From NCBI GenBank assembly GCA_023957125.1, contig JAMLHL010000004.1:1-64000 (forward strand): 64,000 nt of DNA, given 5' to 3'. The position numbers were made by a program, and so were the translations under genes. Position 1 is the stretch's first letter, and each line of letters begins with the position of its first letter. Shown piece after piece: positions 44,929 to 54,117 of this stretch. Below the pieces are notes generated by a model. It ran no database searches. It saw only the letters and a list, made by a program, of their open reading frames with translations, and was not told where the DNA came from. The DNA is from Chitinophagaceae bacterium (GTDB taxonomy: Bacteria > Bacteroidota > Bacteroidia > Chitinophagales > Chitinophagaceae).

Positions 44929-45969
44929 TTACAAAAGACCAACCAGCATAACACTGTGTTGCGATCCCCGGAAATTATTATAGATAGCAATATTCCGGCA
45001 GTTGGTTTGGCGGCCCCTCCTTTTGATCATGTGGGGAGGAAGCGGTAGCCGACTGCACGCCAGCCAGAGAGCGATGGATGAGGCGGTGGCATAATCGCCG
45101 CACAGATGTTTGAACCGCGCGATAGTAGTATGGGTATCGAAAAGAGATTCAACGGAATGATAATATTTCAATATACGGCTGTCGCCATTTTCTCCGGTTA
45201 TCAACAGGTCCACCCTCTCTCCCGGGGGCAGATGGTTTTCTATAAATTGCTGCACAATGCTTTTTATTTCCGGCTCATTGGTGCTGTGCAGCGTCTGTAC
45301 ACCCTTCATAACAGCCACGGCATCCCGGGGCGAACCGCTCACTAAAAACATGGCGGCGCCTTCCCCGGCGATGGTGCCGGGGGTGTTGGCACTGTAAAGC
45401 GCTTTATTGGAAATTGTCTCCTGCTTAAAGCACCCGTCTAACAGGTCTATATTAAAATTGTAAGTGGATATTTCCTCTACGCCACCCAGGAGGAAAAAAC
45501 CACCGGCATTTTCCCGGGTGATCATCAGCGCGTCGAGCAAAGCATTTTCAAAGGCCAGACCGCGATGCACATGCGTGATATTGTATCCCTTATTTTTATG
45601 CATCAATCCCATCTGGGCCGCAATGGCATTGGGCGTGCTCTGTACAAAATTTCCGGGAGTAAGAAGACCTTCATCGTAATCTATGACCTGGTTAAGAAAT
45701 TTAATACAATCCTCCATGCCGCCGTTGGCAGTTCCGATAATAATACCATTTAAAACGGGCTGCTTCAAAAAAACAGGCATGGCGGCGCCAATGCCCATCC
45801 TCACTGCCTTTCCCATTCTCCGTAAAATATTCCGGGGTATATCTTTATATACAGGCTCTCTGGCCGTCAGCTTATTATCCACACTTTCATGTAAAGACAC
45901 AAGGTCAATGTTATCAAAAGTTTGTTGAGGCGATATACAGCTATATTGATGGATATACATGGAGTACAA
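44929..45969 (-). CDS. Ketosynthase-like chain-length-factor protein without catalytic residues
   Basis: A 346-residue KS-fold protein, short for the family. Where KS enzymes have the nucleophile Cys, this reads ITHVHRGLAFENALL (His135-Arg136-Gly137). The usual NAHGT segment reads TGENGDS and the KSTxGH segment reads FKHLCGDYATAS, so all three catalytic residues are missing. It should act as a chain length factor dimerised with the intact KS encoded upstream, as in type II polyketide and aryl-polyene systems. Confidence 0.8.
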   Translation of the reverse strand: MYSMYIHQYSCISPQQTFDNIDLVSLHESVDNKLTAREPVYKDIPRNILRRMGKAVRMGIGAAMPVFLKQPVLNGIIIGTANGGMEDCIKFLNQVIDYDEGLLTPGNFVQSTPNAIAAQMGLMHKNKGYNITHVHRGLAFENALLDALMITRENAGGFFLLGGVEEISTYNFNIDLLDGCFKQETISNKALYSANTPGTIAGEGAAMFLVSGSPRDAVAVMKGVQTLHSTNEPEIKSIVQQFIENHLPPGERVDLLITGENGDSRILKYYHSVESLFDTHTTIARFKHLCGDYATASSIALWLACSRLPLPPHMIKRRGRQTNCRNIAIYNNFRGSQHSVMLVGLL

Positions 45970-46042
45970 ATTTCAAAAACCACTAAACAAGAACCAAAAA
46001 AATCCCTCACTCAATCAGTGATTGAAGCGCTCATAACCGGGG

Positions 46043-47239
46043 TTAAGGATGTACCGCCGAAAAGACCAACGAAGAACAGTTTCCTCCGAATCCAAAAGAA
46101 TTGGACATTACATGCTGTAGGGCTGTTTTTTTATATTGGGTCGAAGGCATTAATCCCGTCTCTTCGATCGGATGACTGAAATGCAGCGCCGGGTATATTT
46201 CCTGGTGAAACAAACTCAGGATGCTGAAGATAGCCTCTACCCCACCGGCAGCGCCCAGGGTATGCCCGGTGCTGGCTTTGGTGGAAACAAACGGCGGAGG
46301 CTTTTTGAAAAGCCGTATCATAGCCCGGCTTTCTACCAGGTCGTTGTTTTCGGTGGCGGTACCATGCGCATTGATGAAACTGATATCGGAAGGCCCCAGC
46401 CCGGCTTCGTTTAAAGCCTGCCGCATGCACAGATAAGGGCCGTCTCCTTCTTCTGATAAGGACGATCCATGAAACGCATCATTGCTGTTTCCACAGCCGC
46501 TCAATGCAGCATACACTTTTCTTCCTTCCATTATATCCTCTTCTTTTTCCATTACCACAAAAGCAGCGGCTTCGCCCAGGTTTAATCCCTGCCTGTTTTT
46601 ATCAAACGGAGCACACTGTTCGGGAGAAAGGATGTGCAGGGCGTTAAACCCATTGATCGTAAATTTTGCGAGACTGTCGGTACCGCCGGCTATCACCCTC
46701 CCGGCATAGCCGTTTCTCAACAACCGGGCGCCATACATAATAGCGTTGGCGGAAGAAGAACAAGCAGTGTTGATGGTGTTAATGATCCCCTTCATTTGAT
46801 AGCGCTGCTGAAGATACAGGTCAACAGAAGCGCAGTCGTAAGATGAAAGATATTCAGATCCCTGCCCTTTTTCATTCGCATCACGGTACAGTTCGTCTGT
46901 AAGACACATGCCTCCTACCGTGGAGGCGCCAATCAAAGCGGTATCAAAAGAACCAACCTGTTCCAAAGAAAGACCGGCATCCTCTACCGCTTCCCGGAAG
47001 GCATGCAACCCCAGGAGCGAGCTTCGGGTAACCCCTTTTTCCTGAGCATTAAGTTTTGCCTTCAACGCGCCGGTTTCAATTTTTATCTCCCCGCAGGGGC
47101 GTAAACCGGAGTATTTGGTGGGGAATAAACTAAGTTGGGTAATACCGGTTTGCCCCGCGATCAATGCTGCCCGGTTTTCCTCAACGGAATTGCCGATACA
47201 ACTGATCATACCCACGCCGGTAATAAAAATCCTGCTCAA
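46043..47239 (-). CDS. FabF-like beta-ketoacyl-ACP synthase
   Basis: A 398-residue KS. The catalytic triad is present: Cys160 in NTACSSSANAIM, His292 in NAHGTATENND, His326 in KASTGHTLGAAGG. It extends acyl-ACP with malonyl units. Flanked by its dead partner (73 bp downstream) and an ACP gene (11 bp upstream), it forms a minimal KS-CLF-ACP set. Confidence 0.92.
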   Translation of the reverse strand: MSRIFITGVGMISCIGNSVEENRAALIAGQTGITQLSLFPTKYSGLRPCGEIKIETGALKAKLNAQEKGVTRSSLLGLHAFREAVEDAGLSLEQVGSFDTALIGASTVGGMCLTDELYRDANEKGQGSEYLSSYDCASVDLYLQQRYQMKGIINTINTACSSSANAIMYGARLLRNGYAGRVIAGGTDSLAKFTINGFNALHILSPEQCAPFDKNRQGLNLGEAAAFVVMEKEEDIMEGRKVYAALSGCGNSNDAFHGSSLSEEGDGPYLCMRQALNEAGLGPSDISFINAHGTATENNDLVESRAMIRLFKKPPPFVSTKASTGHTLGAAGGVEAIFSILSLFHQEIYPALHFSHPIEETGLMPSTQYKKTALQHVMSNSFGFGGNCSSLVFSAVHP

Positions 47240-47250
47240 CCGTAAATAAT

Positions 47251-47514
47251 TTATTGCGTTTGATGAGCCAGGATATAGTTGGCCATCGTGTTGATGTCCA
47301 CCAATATTTTCCGGCCTTCTTTTGGGTCTTCAATGGTGATGCCATATTCGCGCGAAAGTAATACAATGAGTTCGATAGAATCTATAGAATCGAGGCCAAG
47401 CCCCTCGCCAAACAGGGGTTCATCATCTTTGATGTTCTCAGGCTGGACGTCGGTAAGATTTAAGAATTGAACAATTTGTTGTTTGAGTTGCTGCTTCAGT
47501 TGTTCTTTTTCCAT
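47251..47514 (-). CDS. Acyl carrier protein
   Basis: An 87-residue ACP. The phosphopantetheine attachment is Ser43 in GLGLDSIDSIELIVLL. The start is the ATG at 47514 (MEKEQLKQQL); the longer frame is unlikely. It should serve the adjacent KS pair rather than general fatty-acid synthesis. Confidence 0.92.
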   Translation of the reverse strand: MEKEQLKQQLKQQIVQFLNLTDVQPENIKDDEPLFGEGLGLDSIDSIELIVLLSREYGITIEDPKEGRKILVDINTMANYILAHQTQ

Positions 47515-47525
47515 TAGTAAAATTT

Positions 47526-48809
47526 TCAAATCAAATTTTTTCGCTTCAATCCCCAAAACGCAATTATCTGCAATAATACAGTAATAACCAATAAAGGTAT
47601 AATATTCATTAAAATATCCCGGGCGCCGGCATCCTCCAAAAATAGCCCATAGAAGGCTTCAAGACACCAATGTAAAGGTGATAACAGCATTATTACCCTG
47701 AAGGATGGCGGCATTACAAAGGAAGGAACCAGCAGCCCGCCGATGGCCGCCATGATCACCACCGCCACTGCACCAAAGCCATTTGCCTGTTCCTGTGTAT
47801 TGGCAAATATCCCGACGCAGATGGCAAAACCAGCCGCACACCAGCCGCAGATAAAAGTTACCCCGGCCAGGGACCAAAGATGCGAGGGTAAATTCAACGC
47901 GGGCAGGCCTATCACAGGAAACAACCAAATCCCGATGGCGAAAATGACCATCGCCTGAAGCAGGGTTACCGCTATGTAGGTAACCTGTTTTGAAAGAACC
48001 GCCAATCCGAAATGGGTGGGTAAAGTGCGCAGCCGGACCATACTTCCGTTCAATTTTTCCCGCACTATGCTGCTGCCCAGTGAAATGACTATAAAAAACA
48101 TCGCGAAGATGGTCCATGCCGGGATGTTGTGCTGGGTTGCATTAGGTATTTGCGGACTATCGCCTCTTGAAAGGGGTACCTCCTCAATGGGCGTCTGGTT
48201 GGTGATGATCTGCTCCTCCAGCGAACCGGGTATGTCTTCTTCATGAATAGTGAAATACACTTCTTTCACGATGTATTTGCTCTGGATAAACTGCAGGGCC
48301 GTTTGCAATGTGGCGTCTATACTTTTCCGGAAGGACTGTTGCAAAACCGGGTGATAATATATCCGGACGGGAGGTGTTGCGCCGGGTTTCACACTTTCGT
48401 TTTCCTTTTCCTCCTGCATCACTCCATCGAGGGCTTCGCTGGCCACCGATTTAGCTTTGCTTAACACGTTTTCCGAATAGCCTGCAGGTATCACAATGGC
48501 TACCAGGGCGTCTTTTGTATTGATCCGGTTTTTGAGCTCCTCTTCGTTTTGAACAGCAGCAACTTCCTGAAGCCGGAATATCCCCGCTTTATCGAGGGCA
48601 GCCTCTAACTCCGCTGCTACCCTGCCCGGGTCGCTGTTTTGAATGATAACAGGGATCCTATTTTTATTGACCAGCTCAAATGTGCTGTTTTGAACCGATG
48701 CAATGACCACGGCTAACAGGATGGGCATGGCAAACATCAGCACCAACCCCATTTTATCACGAAACAGGATCCTGAAATCTTTTTTTATCGTTGCCAAAAG
48801 TTTGAACAA
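47526..48809 (-). CDS. ABC-2-type transporter permease
   Basis: A 427-residue membrane protein: an N-terminal membrane segment (MGLVLMFAMPILLAVVIAS), a long extracytoplasmic loop of about 200 residues, then five C-terminal segments. It pairs with the ATPase encoded upstream and should export or flip a lipid-like product of the locus. Confidence 0.9.
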   Translation of the reverse strand: MFKLLATIKKDFRILFRDKMGLVLMFAMPILLAVVIASVQNSTFELVNKNRIPVIIQNSDPGRVAAELEAALDKAGIFRLQEVAAVQNEEELKNRINTKDALVAIVIPAGYSENVLSKAKSVASEALDGVMQEEKENESVKPGATPPVRIYYHPVLQQSFRKSIDATLQTALQFIQSKYIVKEVYFTIHEEDIPGSLEEQIITNQTPIEEVPLSRGDSPQIPNATQHNIPAWTIFAMFFIVISLGSSIVREKLNGSMVRLRTLPTHFGLAVLSKQVTYIAVTLLQAMVIFAIGIWLFPVIGLPALNLPSHLWSLAGVTFICGWCAAGFAICVGIFANTQEQANGFGAVAVVIMAAIGGLLVPSFVMPPSFRVIMLLSPLHWCLEAFYGLFLEDAGARDILMNIIPLLVITVLLQIIAFWGLKRKNLI

Positions 48810-48867
48810 AGTAGGAGTTTGAAGTTTTTAGTTTGAAGTTTGGTCTCAAATCTTAAATCTCAAATTC

Positions 48868-49626
48868 TCAATCCCTATAGGCCCGGCCGGTAAGGCTCAG
48901 GAACAACCCTTCCAGTCCGTCCTGTTGATGCTCTTTCAGCAATTCGGGCAAACTGTTGCGGGCAATGATCTTTCCTTCGTCTATCAGCGCCACCCGGTTG
49001 CACAGATCTTCCGCTTCTTTCAACTGGTGCGATGTATAAATCAACGTTGTGCCTTTGCTATTCAATTCTTTCAGATATTCAACAATGGCGTACCTGGTTT
49101 GAACGTCAACCCCCGCAGTAGGTTCGTCAAGAAACAGCATCGCAGGTTCGTGCATCACCGCTATTGCCAGGTTCACCCTTCGTTTCATTCCTCCAGAAAA
49201 TTTATATACTGGTTTGTTTCTTACCTCTGTAAGCGACATCACATCGAGCAGCTCATCTGTTTTCTGCTGAATTTGTTTTTGATCAAGACCAGCCCACGCG
49301 CCAAAAAATTCCATGTTCTCTTTAGGGCTTAATTCGTGGTAGAAAGAAAAGTCCTGGGGCACAAAGCCAAAAAACGAACGTATCTGTTTTTTGCCGGCTG
49401 CCACTTCATGTTCCAGCAATTTTACCGAACCCCGGGAATAGGGAAGCAATCCCGTCATGATCTGCATTAAAGTGGTTTTGCCGGCGCCGTTGGGTCCGAA
49501 GATGCCGAAGCGGTCGCCCCGGTTGATCTGAAGATCCAGGTCTTTGATCGCTTCGGGGAGGTTTCCCCGGTAAGTATAACTCAGGTTTTTTATTTGAATG
49601 GCAGGAAGCATTAGGTATGGGATCAA
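48868..49626 (-). CDS. ABC transporter ATP-binding protein
   Basis: A 252-residue ATPase with Walker A GPNGAGKTT, signature KFSGGMKRRV and Walker B AMLFLDEPTAG, followed by the H-loop YTSHQ. It works with the ABC-2 permease gene 58 bp downstream. Confidence 0.93.
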   Translation of the reverse strand: MIPYLMLPAIQIKNLSYTYRGNLPEAIKDLDLQINRGDRFGIFGPNGAGKTTLMQIMTGLLPYSRGSVKLLEHEVAAGKKQIRSFFGFVPQDFSFYHELSPKENMEFFGAWAGLDQKQIQQKTDELLDVMSLTEVRNKPVYKFSGGMKRRVNLAIAVMHEPAMLFLDEPTAGVDVQTRYAIVEYLKELNSKGTTLIYTSHQLKEAEDLCNRVALIDEGKIIARNSLPELLKEHQQDGLEGLFLSLTGRAYRD

Positions 49627-49642
49627 TGATAAAGCGCTTTCG

Positions 49643-50662
49643 TTATTTTAATTTTTTCAGCAACCCGGCGAGGCTGGTGAAGGCCTCTTTTTCCAGGGAG
49701 GCTATTTCCAGTAAATAATCGCCCATCGTATTGTAATCTTCCTGGCCGGCAAGCCGGCCCTTGTATATACCGGAAGCCTGCACAGCCGCGTTTCTCCAGA
49801 GATCACCCGCTTTGGTGAATTGCCGGGATATCTCCATAAAACCATCATCCGGGAAATATTCATAAGCCTGTTGTAAAAAAGCGGCATAGATAAACCGAAA
49901 TCCACCGCCACCGGTGCCGATCTCTTCCTGCATGCGGACCAACTGCGCTAAATAGCTTCTCGACTTTTCAACCCCGAGCCGGTCTCGCCACTTCTTTATT
50001 TTTTTGCCGGTATATCGGATACCGCTGACTCCCGCAATATTTCCGGGCACATACAACATATCGCGCACATTTCTTTTTATACCGGTGAGGATTGCGGTTC
50101 TCATTTGTTCATGGGTTACTTTCCTCTTTTCCCTGGGAAAATACAATTGACCTTTAGGCGCCAGCGGCCCCCGCGCAAACCGTACTCTTTCCAATTCATA
50201 GGGGGTCATGGTAGCGATCTGCTCCATGATAGGATCACTGATGAGATAGCGATCGTCTTCCCTGCCCACAACGATGATATTATGTGCATTAAAGTGAAAA
50301 CGGTATTCTTTGGGAAAATAAGGAAGATAATAAACGCCTACCTGGCAGGCTGCTGGTTCACCCTGTGAAAGCCTGTTGTTTAATGCCCGCATTGCTTTTT
50401 CGCGGGATGAAAATTTCTCCCGGATGATGGGGATGTTCAATGACCTGCAGGTTCTTTTAAAGATCATGCCGGGCATAGTTCTGAAAGAAATGGCAGGACC
50501 GTTATTCACTTTCATCAGGGGGATGTAGATAAAAAACAAACCCGAGCCGATCCCAAAGGCCAACGGTTCGGTCATTTGTTCCACCCCGTAATATCTAAGC
50601 AGGCTGGTAGTTACCCCATTTTCACAATGCGCAGCCTGCAGGTGTTTAAACTCCTCTATCAT
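49643..50662 (-). CDS. BtrH N-terminal/DUF4872 domain protein
   Basis: A 339-residue protein. The start MIEEFKHLQAAHCENGVTTSLL gives the BtrH_N cysteine (AHCENG) and the later HFNAHNIIVVGREDDRYLI gives a His region, followed by DUF4872. BtrH in butirosin synthesis moves an acyl group from an ACP onto an amine, so this may be an ACP-dependent acyltransferase, possibly the one that joins two halves of the product. It overlaps the 137-residue gene by 17 bp. Confidence 0.8.
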   Translation of the reverse strand: MIEEFKHLQAAHCENGVTTSLLRYYGVEQMTEPLAFGIGSGLFFIYIPLMKVNNGPAISFRTMPGMIFKRTCRSLNIPIIREKFSSREKAMRALNNRLSQGEPAACQVGVYYLPYFPKEYRFHFNAHNIIVVGREDDRYLISDPIMEQIATMTPYELERVRFARGPLAPKGQLYFPREKRKVTHEQMRTAILTGIKRNVRDMLYVPGNIAGVSGIRYTGKKIKKWRDRLGVEKSRSYLAQLVRMQEEIGTGGGGFRFIYAAFLQQAYEYFPDDGFMEISRQFTKAGDLWRNAAVQASGIYKGRLAGQEDYNTMGDYLLEIASLEKEAFTSLAGLLKKLK

Positions 50663-51059
50663 TCGGTTTCCCGGTTTTTAATGCTTTTACAGATACCTCA
50701 AAAGCCTCGGCATAGCGTTGCAGCTTTTTATCGGAAAGCTTTCTAAAGACAGCAGGTTTTAAATGCCGGCGGATCTGCCATTTCCAAAACCCTGTATAAG
50801 CTGAGAGGATATGGATATCCATGATGTTTAATTCCATGAACAATAACAAGGGACTGGCTTCACCCGACCTTACTTTCTGATCGGCTTCTTTCACCTTTTT
50901 CTCAATATCACTCCAGGCAACGTCCAGCGCAATTATCTTCACCTCCCAACCGGTACTCAACCCGGTTACGTAATGACCGTTTTCATCCACTGCATAGGAT
51001 ACTTCTTTGGTAACCTTGTTTAAGGCTCCCGGATCCTGGGGTATCTCTTCTTTTTTCAT
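50646..51059 (-). CDS. Unknown protein of the flexirubin-type locus
   Basis: A 137-residue protein, MKKEEIPQDPGALNKVTKEV, with no signal peptide and mostly helical character. Its stop overlaps the BtrH-like start, implying coupled translation and a related job. Family not recognised. Confidence 0.65.
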   Translation of the reverse strand: MKKEEIPQDPGALNKVTKEVSYAVDENGHYVTGLSTGWEVKIIALDVAWSDIEKKVKEADQKVRSGEASPLLLFMELNIMDIHILSAYTGFWKWQIRRHLKPAVFRKLSDKKLQRYAEAFEVSVKALKTGKPNDRGV

Positions 51060-51078
51060 TGTACAATTGTTTGGGGGT

Positions 51079-51297
51079 TTTAGGTTGCAGGTCTCAAGAT
51101 GCGGGTCTCAGGTTGCGGGTCTCAGGTCTCAGGTTTCAGGTCTTAGGTTGCAGGTTTCCAGAAACAGTTATCTTCCTTCATCCGCACCCTGTAACATGCA
51201 CCCTGCAACCTGTAACACCCTGCTTCCTGCAACACGCACCCTTACCCCTTTGCTACATGCAGCCTGCAACCTGAGACTTATCCCCTGCAACCTGCAT
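51079..51297. repeat. CAGGT-type repeat cluster G inside the flexirubin-type operon
   Basis: A forward run of GGTTGCAGGTCTCA / GGTCTCAGGT / GGTTTCAGG variants (51079-51158) is followed by a reverse run of CCCTGCAACCTG / GCAACCTGAGAC words (51185-51297). The two halves could form a long imperfect hairpin. It lies between the darB stop and the 137-residue gene start, splitting the block. Confidence 0.85.
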
Positions 51298-51311
51298 TCG
51301 GATTTCCTAAA

Positions 51312-52469
51312 TCATACCACCGTCAGCAACCCGTACATATAGGAAAAACGGGAGCTTTCGGGCACCAGCAAAAGCAGTTTATTGCCTTTTTGCAGTTTGC
51401 CGCTATGAAATAATTCATCTATCATGAGATATACGGAAGCGGCACCCACATTACCCACCGTGCTCAGGTTAACGAACCACTTTTCGTAGGGAATGCCCAT
51501 ACCATTATATTCCAGGCGCTCGTATATTTTACTTTTGAAGAAGTTGCTCGACATGTGCGGCAAAAAATAATCAATATCGTCGGGCGTCATCCCCTTTGTT
51601 TCAAACAATTCTTTAAGTTTAATGCCGCCTAACGGAACGATGTATTCGCTGAGTAACTTCACGTCCTGTTTTATACTCAGGACAGACTGATCCACCAGAT
51701 CGTCGGGAGAATATTCTAAAAAACTTTTCAACGTTCCGTCTTCCATTTTATCGCTGCCCATGTACATGCAGGCTTCCATTTCCTGCGCATAAGAAACGCC
51801 TTCCAGCCATTCTATGCGAAGAGACAATCCATCTTCATTTTTCTGATTGGAAAGCAGGAACGCGGCTGCGCCATCCGAAAGCATCCACCGGAGAAAATCT
51901 TTTTCGAAGCTGATATAGGGGTTGGCTTCCAGCTCCTTCAGCTTCTGCACCTCGTCTTCAAACAATTCCGCCCGCAGGGAAGTGGAAAACCTTTCAGACC
52001 CCGTGGCGATGGCAGTTTGCACATCTCCGGTCCTGATAGCGAGATAAGCGTACTTCAGCGCATGCATTCCCGCGCAGCATACCCCTGCCGGCGACACCAC
52101 TTCTATAGCCCCGGATTCGGGCAAACAGCCGTGCACCATCACACCGTGTGAAGGCATCAGCTGATCGGGAGAAGAGGTTCCACAGGATAATAACTGCATG
52201 GATTTAATAGCTCCCGGAGTGCCATTAAACAAGGCTTTAACAGCATTAGCCGTCATTTCGGCATTGGTATGGGTAACCTTCCCCCCTTTTTCGAGAGCAT
52301 AATACCGGTTGGTGATCCCGTTATTACGCAATACAATTCGCCTGGATTTTGACGGCTTGCTATTTATATAACCCAGGTATTCCTCCATCTCGTCATTGGA
52401 AACCGGGTTATTGGGGAAAAAATTTGCGGTTCGGGTAATGTAAACTTCGTTCAATGTCATTTGCTTCAT
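51312..52469 (-). CDS. darB: DarB-like beta-ketoacyl-ACP synthase III
   Basis: A 385-residue KASIII-fold enzyme. The nucleophile is most likely Cys132 in PAGVCCAGMHALKY, with His in LPHMSSNFF and Asn in STVGNVGAAS. The long N-terminus (NEVYITRTANFFPNNPVSND) is that of DarB, which starts dialkylresorcinol synthesis by joining two beta-keto acyl units. It lies 61 bp after darA, its usual partner. Confidence 0.88.
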   Translation of the reverse strand: MKQMTLNEVYITRTANFFPNNPVSNDEMEEYLGYINSKPSKSRRIVLRNNGITNRYYALEKGGKVTHTNAEMTANAVKALFNGTPGAIKSMQLLSCGTSSPDQLMPSHGVMVHGCLPESGAIEVVSPAGVCCAGMHALKYAYLAIRTGDVQTAIATGSERFSTSLRAELFEDEVQKLKELEANPYISFEKDFLRWMLSDGAAAFLLSNQKNEDGLSLRIEWLEGVSYAQEMEACMYMGSDKMEDGTLKSFLEYSPDDLVDQSVLSIKQDVKLLSEYIVPLGGIKLKELFETKGMTPDDIDYFLPHMSSNFFKSKIYERLEYNGMGIPYEKWFVNLSTVGNVGAASVYLMIDELFHSGKLQKGNKLLLLVPESSRFSYMYGLLTVV

Positions 52470-52530
52470 ATATAGATGCCCAAAAATAGAATTTTATCCT
52501 ATAAAAAGGGCCGCTAACCTTCAATACCGG

Positions 52531-53439
52531 TTACTCCGGTGCAACACCGGAATAATATTGTTTTTGTTTTTTTACCCGTTTCCCTAAAAAAGGCCTGAAA
52601 AATAAGGCATCCACGGTTAAAATAATAGGAGCCGCAACAAAAAGAGCGATTAAAATATAATATTTAAAAGCCACCAGTAAAACCGTTCTTTTTTTGCTTT
52701 TACGGATGATCTTTGACCAGATGGAAAAGATGCGGCCGGCTTTCCGTTCAATGAACATCAGGCTGTAAATGATGTTAACGGCGCCCTGCTGCACCAGTTC
52801 CGGCTGCAGCCCGTTCCATTCATTTTTTCGCAAATATTCCCCGATCGTTTCCCCATACCGGGAGCAGTTGGCAATATCTTCGTCTGATACCCCCGGTTTA
52901 GGGAAAACTCCCCATTTCCGGTCCTTCTTACCCGTCAGCATCCAGTAAAAAATAGTTACCAGGCTGGCATAGTTATTATGCCGGTCCACCAGGGCGATAT
53001 TGCCCACCAGGGGAGCATCGGCTTCTGCGAGTTTCCGTTTGATCTTTTCCTGGGCATTGATCCACATATTTCTGCAACCGCTGATCGTTATAACCGGCGT
53101 ATTCCGGGCCAGGTTCTTAAAATAAGGAAGTTGCAAAAGCGAGTTGACAGGAATACTGGGCGATAAAAACCAGGGTTGGTATCCGATGATTATCAAATCG
53201 TACCCGGATTCATTGCAGGTAAAAGGTTCCAATGCTACGGGTATTCCGTCCACGCTCTCCGGCATCACGTCAAAAAAAACGGGCGTTGTCCAGGGAAAGG
53301 GGAAAGGCGATACCGGCTGGATACGTATTTTTTCTACCGTAATACCGGGTGAAGATTCCAAAGGACCAACCAGGCGATGAATGATATCCTCCATTTGCCC
53401 GGATTGTGTATAATACAGGGCTAAAATTTTTTTACTCAT
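52531..53439 (-). CDS. darA: DarA-like dialkylresorcinol condensing enzyme
   Basis: A 302-residue protein opening with a flavodoxin-like fold (KKILALYYTQSGQMEDIIHRL and DLIIIGYQPWFLSPS) and ending in a hydrophobic segment (FKYYILIALFVAAPIIL) with a basic tail. This combination and the neighbouring DarB identify DarA, which with DarB makes 2,5-dialkylresorcinols. The membrane segment would hold it at the inner membrane. Confidence 0.88.
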   Translation of the reverse strand: MSKKILALYYTQSGQMEDIIHRLVGPLESSPGITVEKIRIQPVSPFPFPWTTPVFFDVMPESVDGIPVALEPFTCNESGYDLIIIGYQPWFLSPSIPVNSLLQLPYFKNLARNTPVITISGCRNMWINAQEKIKRKLAEADAPLVGNIALVDRHNNYASLVTIFYWMLTGKKDRKWGVFPKPGVSDEDIANCSRYGETIGEYLRKNEWNGLQPELVQQGAVNIIYSLMFIERKAGRIFSIWSKIIRKSKKRTVLLVAFKYYILIALFVAAPIILTVDALFFRPFLGKRVKKQKQYYSGVAPE

Positions 53440-53453
53440 AGTTTATATGGTAA

Positions 53454-53963
53454 TTAAAGATCACCAGGCAACAAAACGTTTGACAACCGGCTGTATGCCC
53501 GGATGGCTTTCTGCAGGCTCTCCGGTATGGCGGTAAAATGCGCTATAATAAACTGATGATCCTTGTTGATCTCCTGATCATAATGCAGGATTTTAGGCGC
53601 TTTTTCCTGTATGATCAGCCGCAGAAACCGGAATTCAACATTATCGGGATCTTTGGCAATCATATTTTCCAGCTTTTCCCTACCGGCTTTAAATTCTTTT
53701 AATTTATTAGCCGCGCCCTTTATCAGGGCCGCCCTCTTCATCTGCAGCGCGCCTTCAAAAGCTTCCTTCTGCCCCGGTTTGCTCCGAAGGATAATATCCA
53801 ACTGCTTTTCAACAGCCGGCAACTCGTTGCTGCTCAGCGCCGCGTAATAAGCGTTGCGTTCAAAGCCGGGAATATGGTTTTGTGCAAACGCCAAATGCAG
53901 GGCAAACGATAAAATTACCGTACAAACAAAAGGAAAAAAAGTCTTGTTTTTCAATATGAACAT
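53454..53963 (-). CDS. Exported helical protein heading the flexirubin-type block
   Basis: A 169-residue protein with signal peptide FFPFVCTVILSFALHLAFAQ. The rest is helical, with TPR-like spacing (ERNAYYAALSSNELPAVEKQL). It precedes darA by 14 bp. A minus-strand TAGGTTTG (53972-53979) matches -7 but would leave only a few bases of leader before the ATG at 53963, so either initiation is nearly leaderless or the real start lies elsewhere. Confidence 0.65.
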   Translation of the reverse strand: MFILKNKTFFPFVCTVILSFALHLAFAQNHIPGFERNAYYAALSSNELPAVEKQLDIILRSKPGQKEAFEGALQMKRAALIKGAANKLKEFKAGREKLENMIAKDPDNVEFRFLRLIIQEKAPKILHYDQEINKDHQFIIAHFTAIPESLQKAIRAYSRLSNVLLPGDL

Positions 53964-54090
53964 ATACGCGCCAAACCTACATAAAATTTTATTCAAAACG
54001 GGCTTCCGGAGAAGAAGACCCAGGGGTGTTAAGAAGAATGTAAAAGCAAAGAGGTTTTGGCGTTCTATGGCAGAAGTCTTTTTCCCGTCC

Positions 54091-54098
54091 TATATTTG
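54091..54098 (+). promoter_or_regulatory. Candidate -7 element for the barrel gene at 54118
   Basis: TATATTTG matches TAnnTTTG, 19 bp before the ATG; a TTTTT tract lies 9-13 bp upstream, too close for a standard -33. Confidence 0.45.
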
Positions 54099-54117
54099 CG
54101 GTATTAAACGGATTATT

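Noticed and set aside
44880..44945. GTCTTTT-AC-AAAAGAC hairpin as terminator of the flexirubin-type block
   Set aside because: The stem overlaps the stop codon region, the loop is only two bases and no T-run follows.
53972..53979. Firm promoter call for the flexirubin-type block
   Set aside because: The minus-strand TAGGTTTG fits -7, but the implied start of transcription is only a few bases before the start codon; noted under the gene only.
53854..54117. Long N-terminal extension of the barrel protein
   Set aside because: It runs antisense through the preceding gene; the signal peptide starts at 54118.
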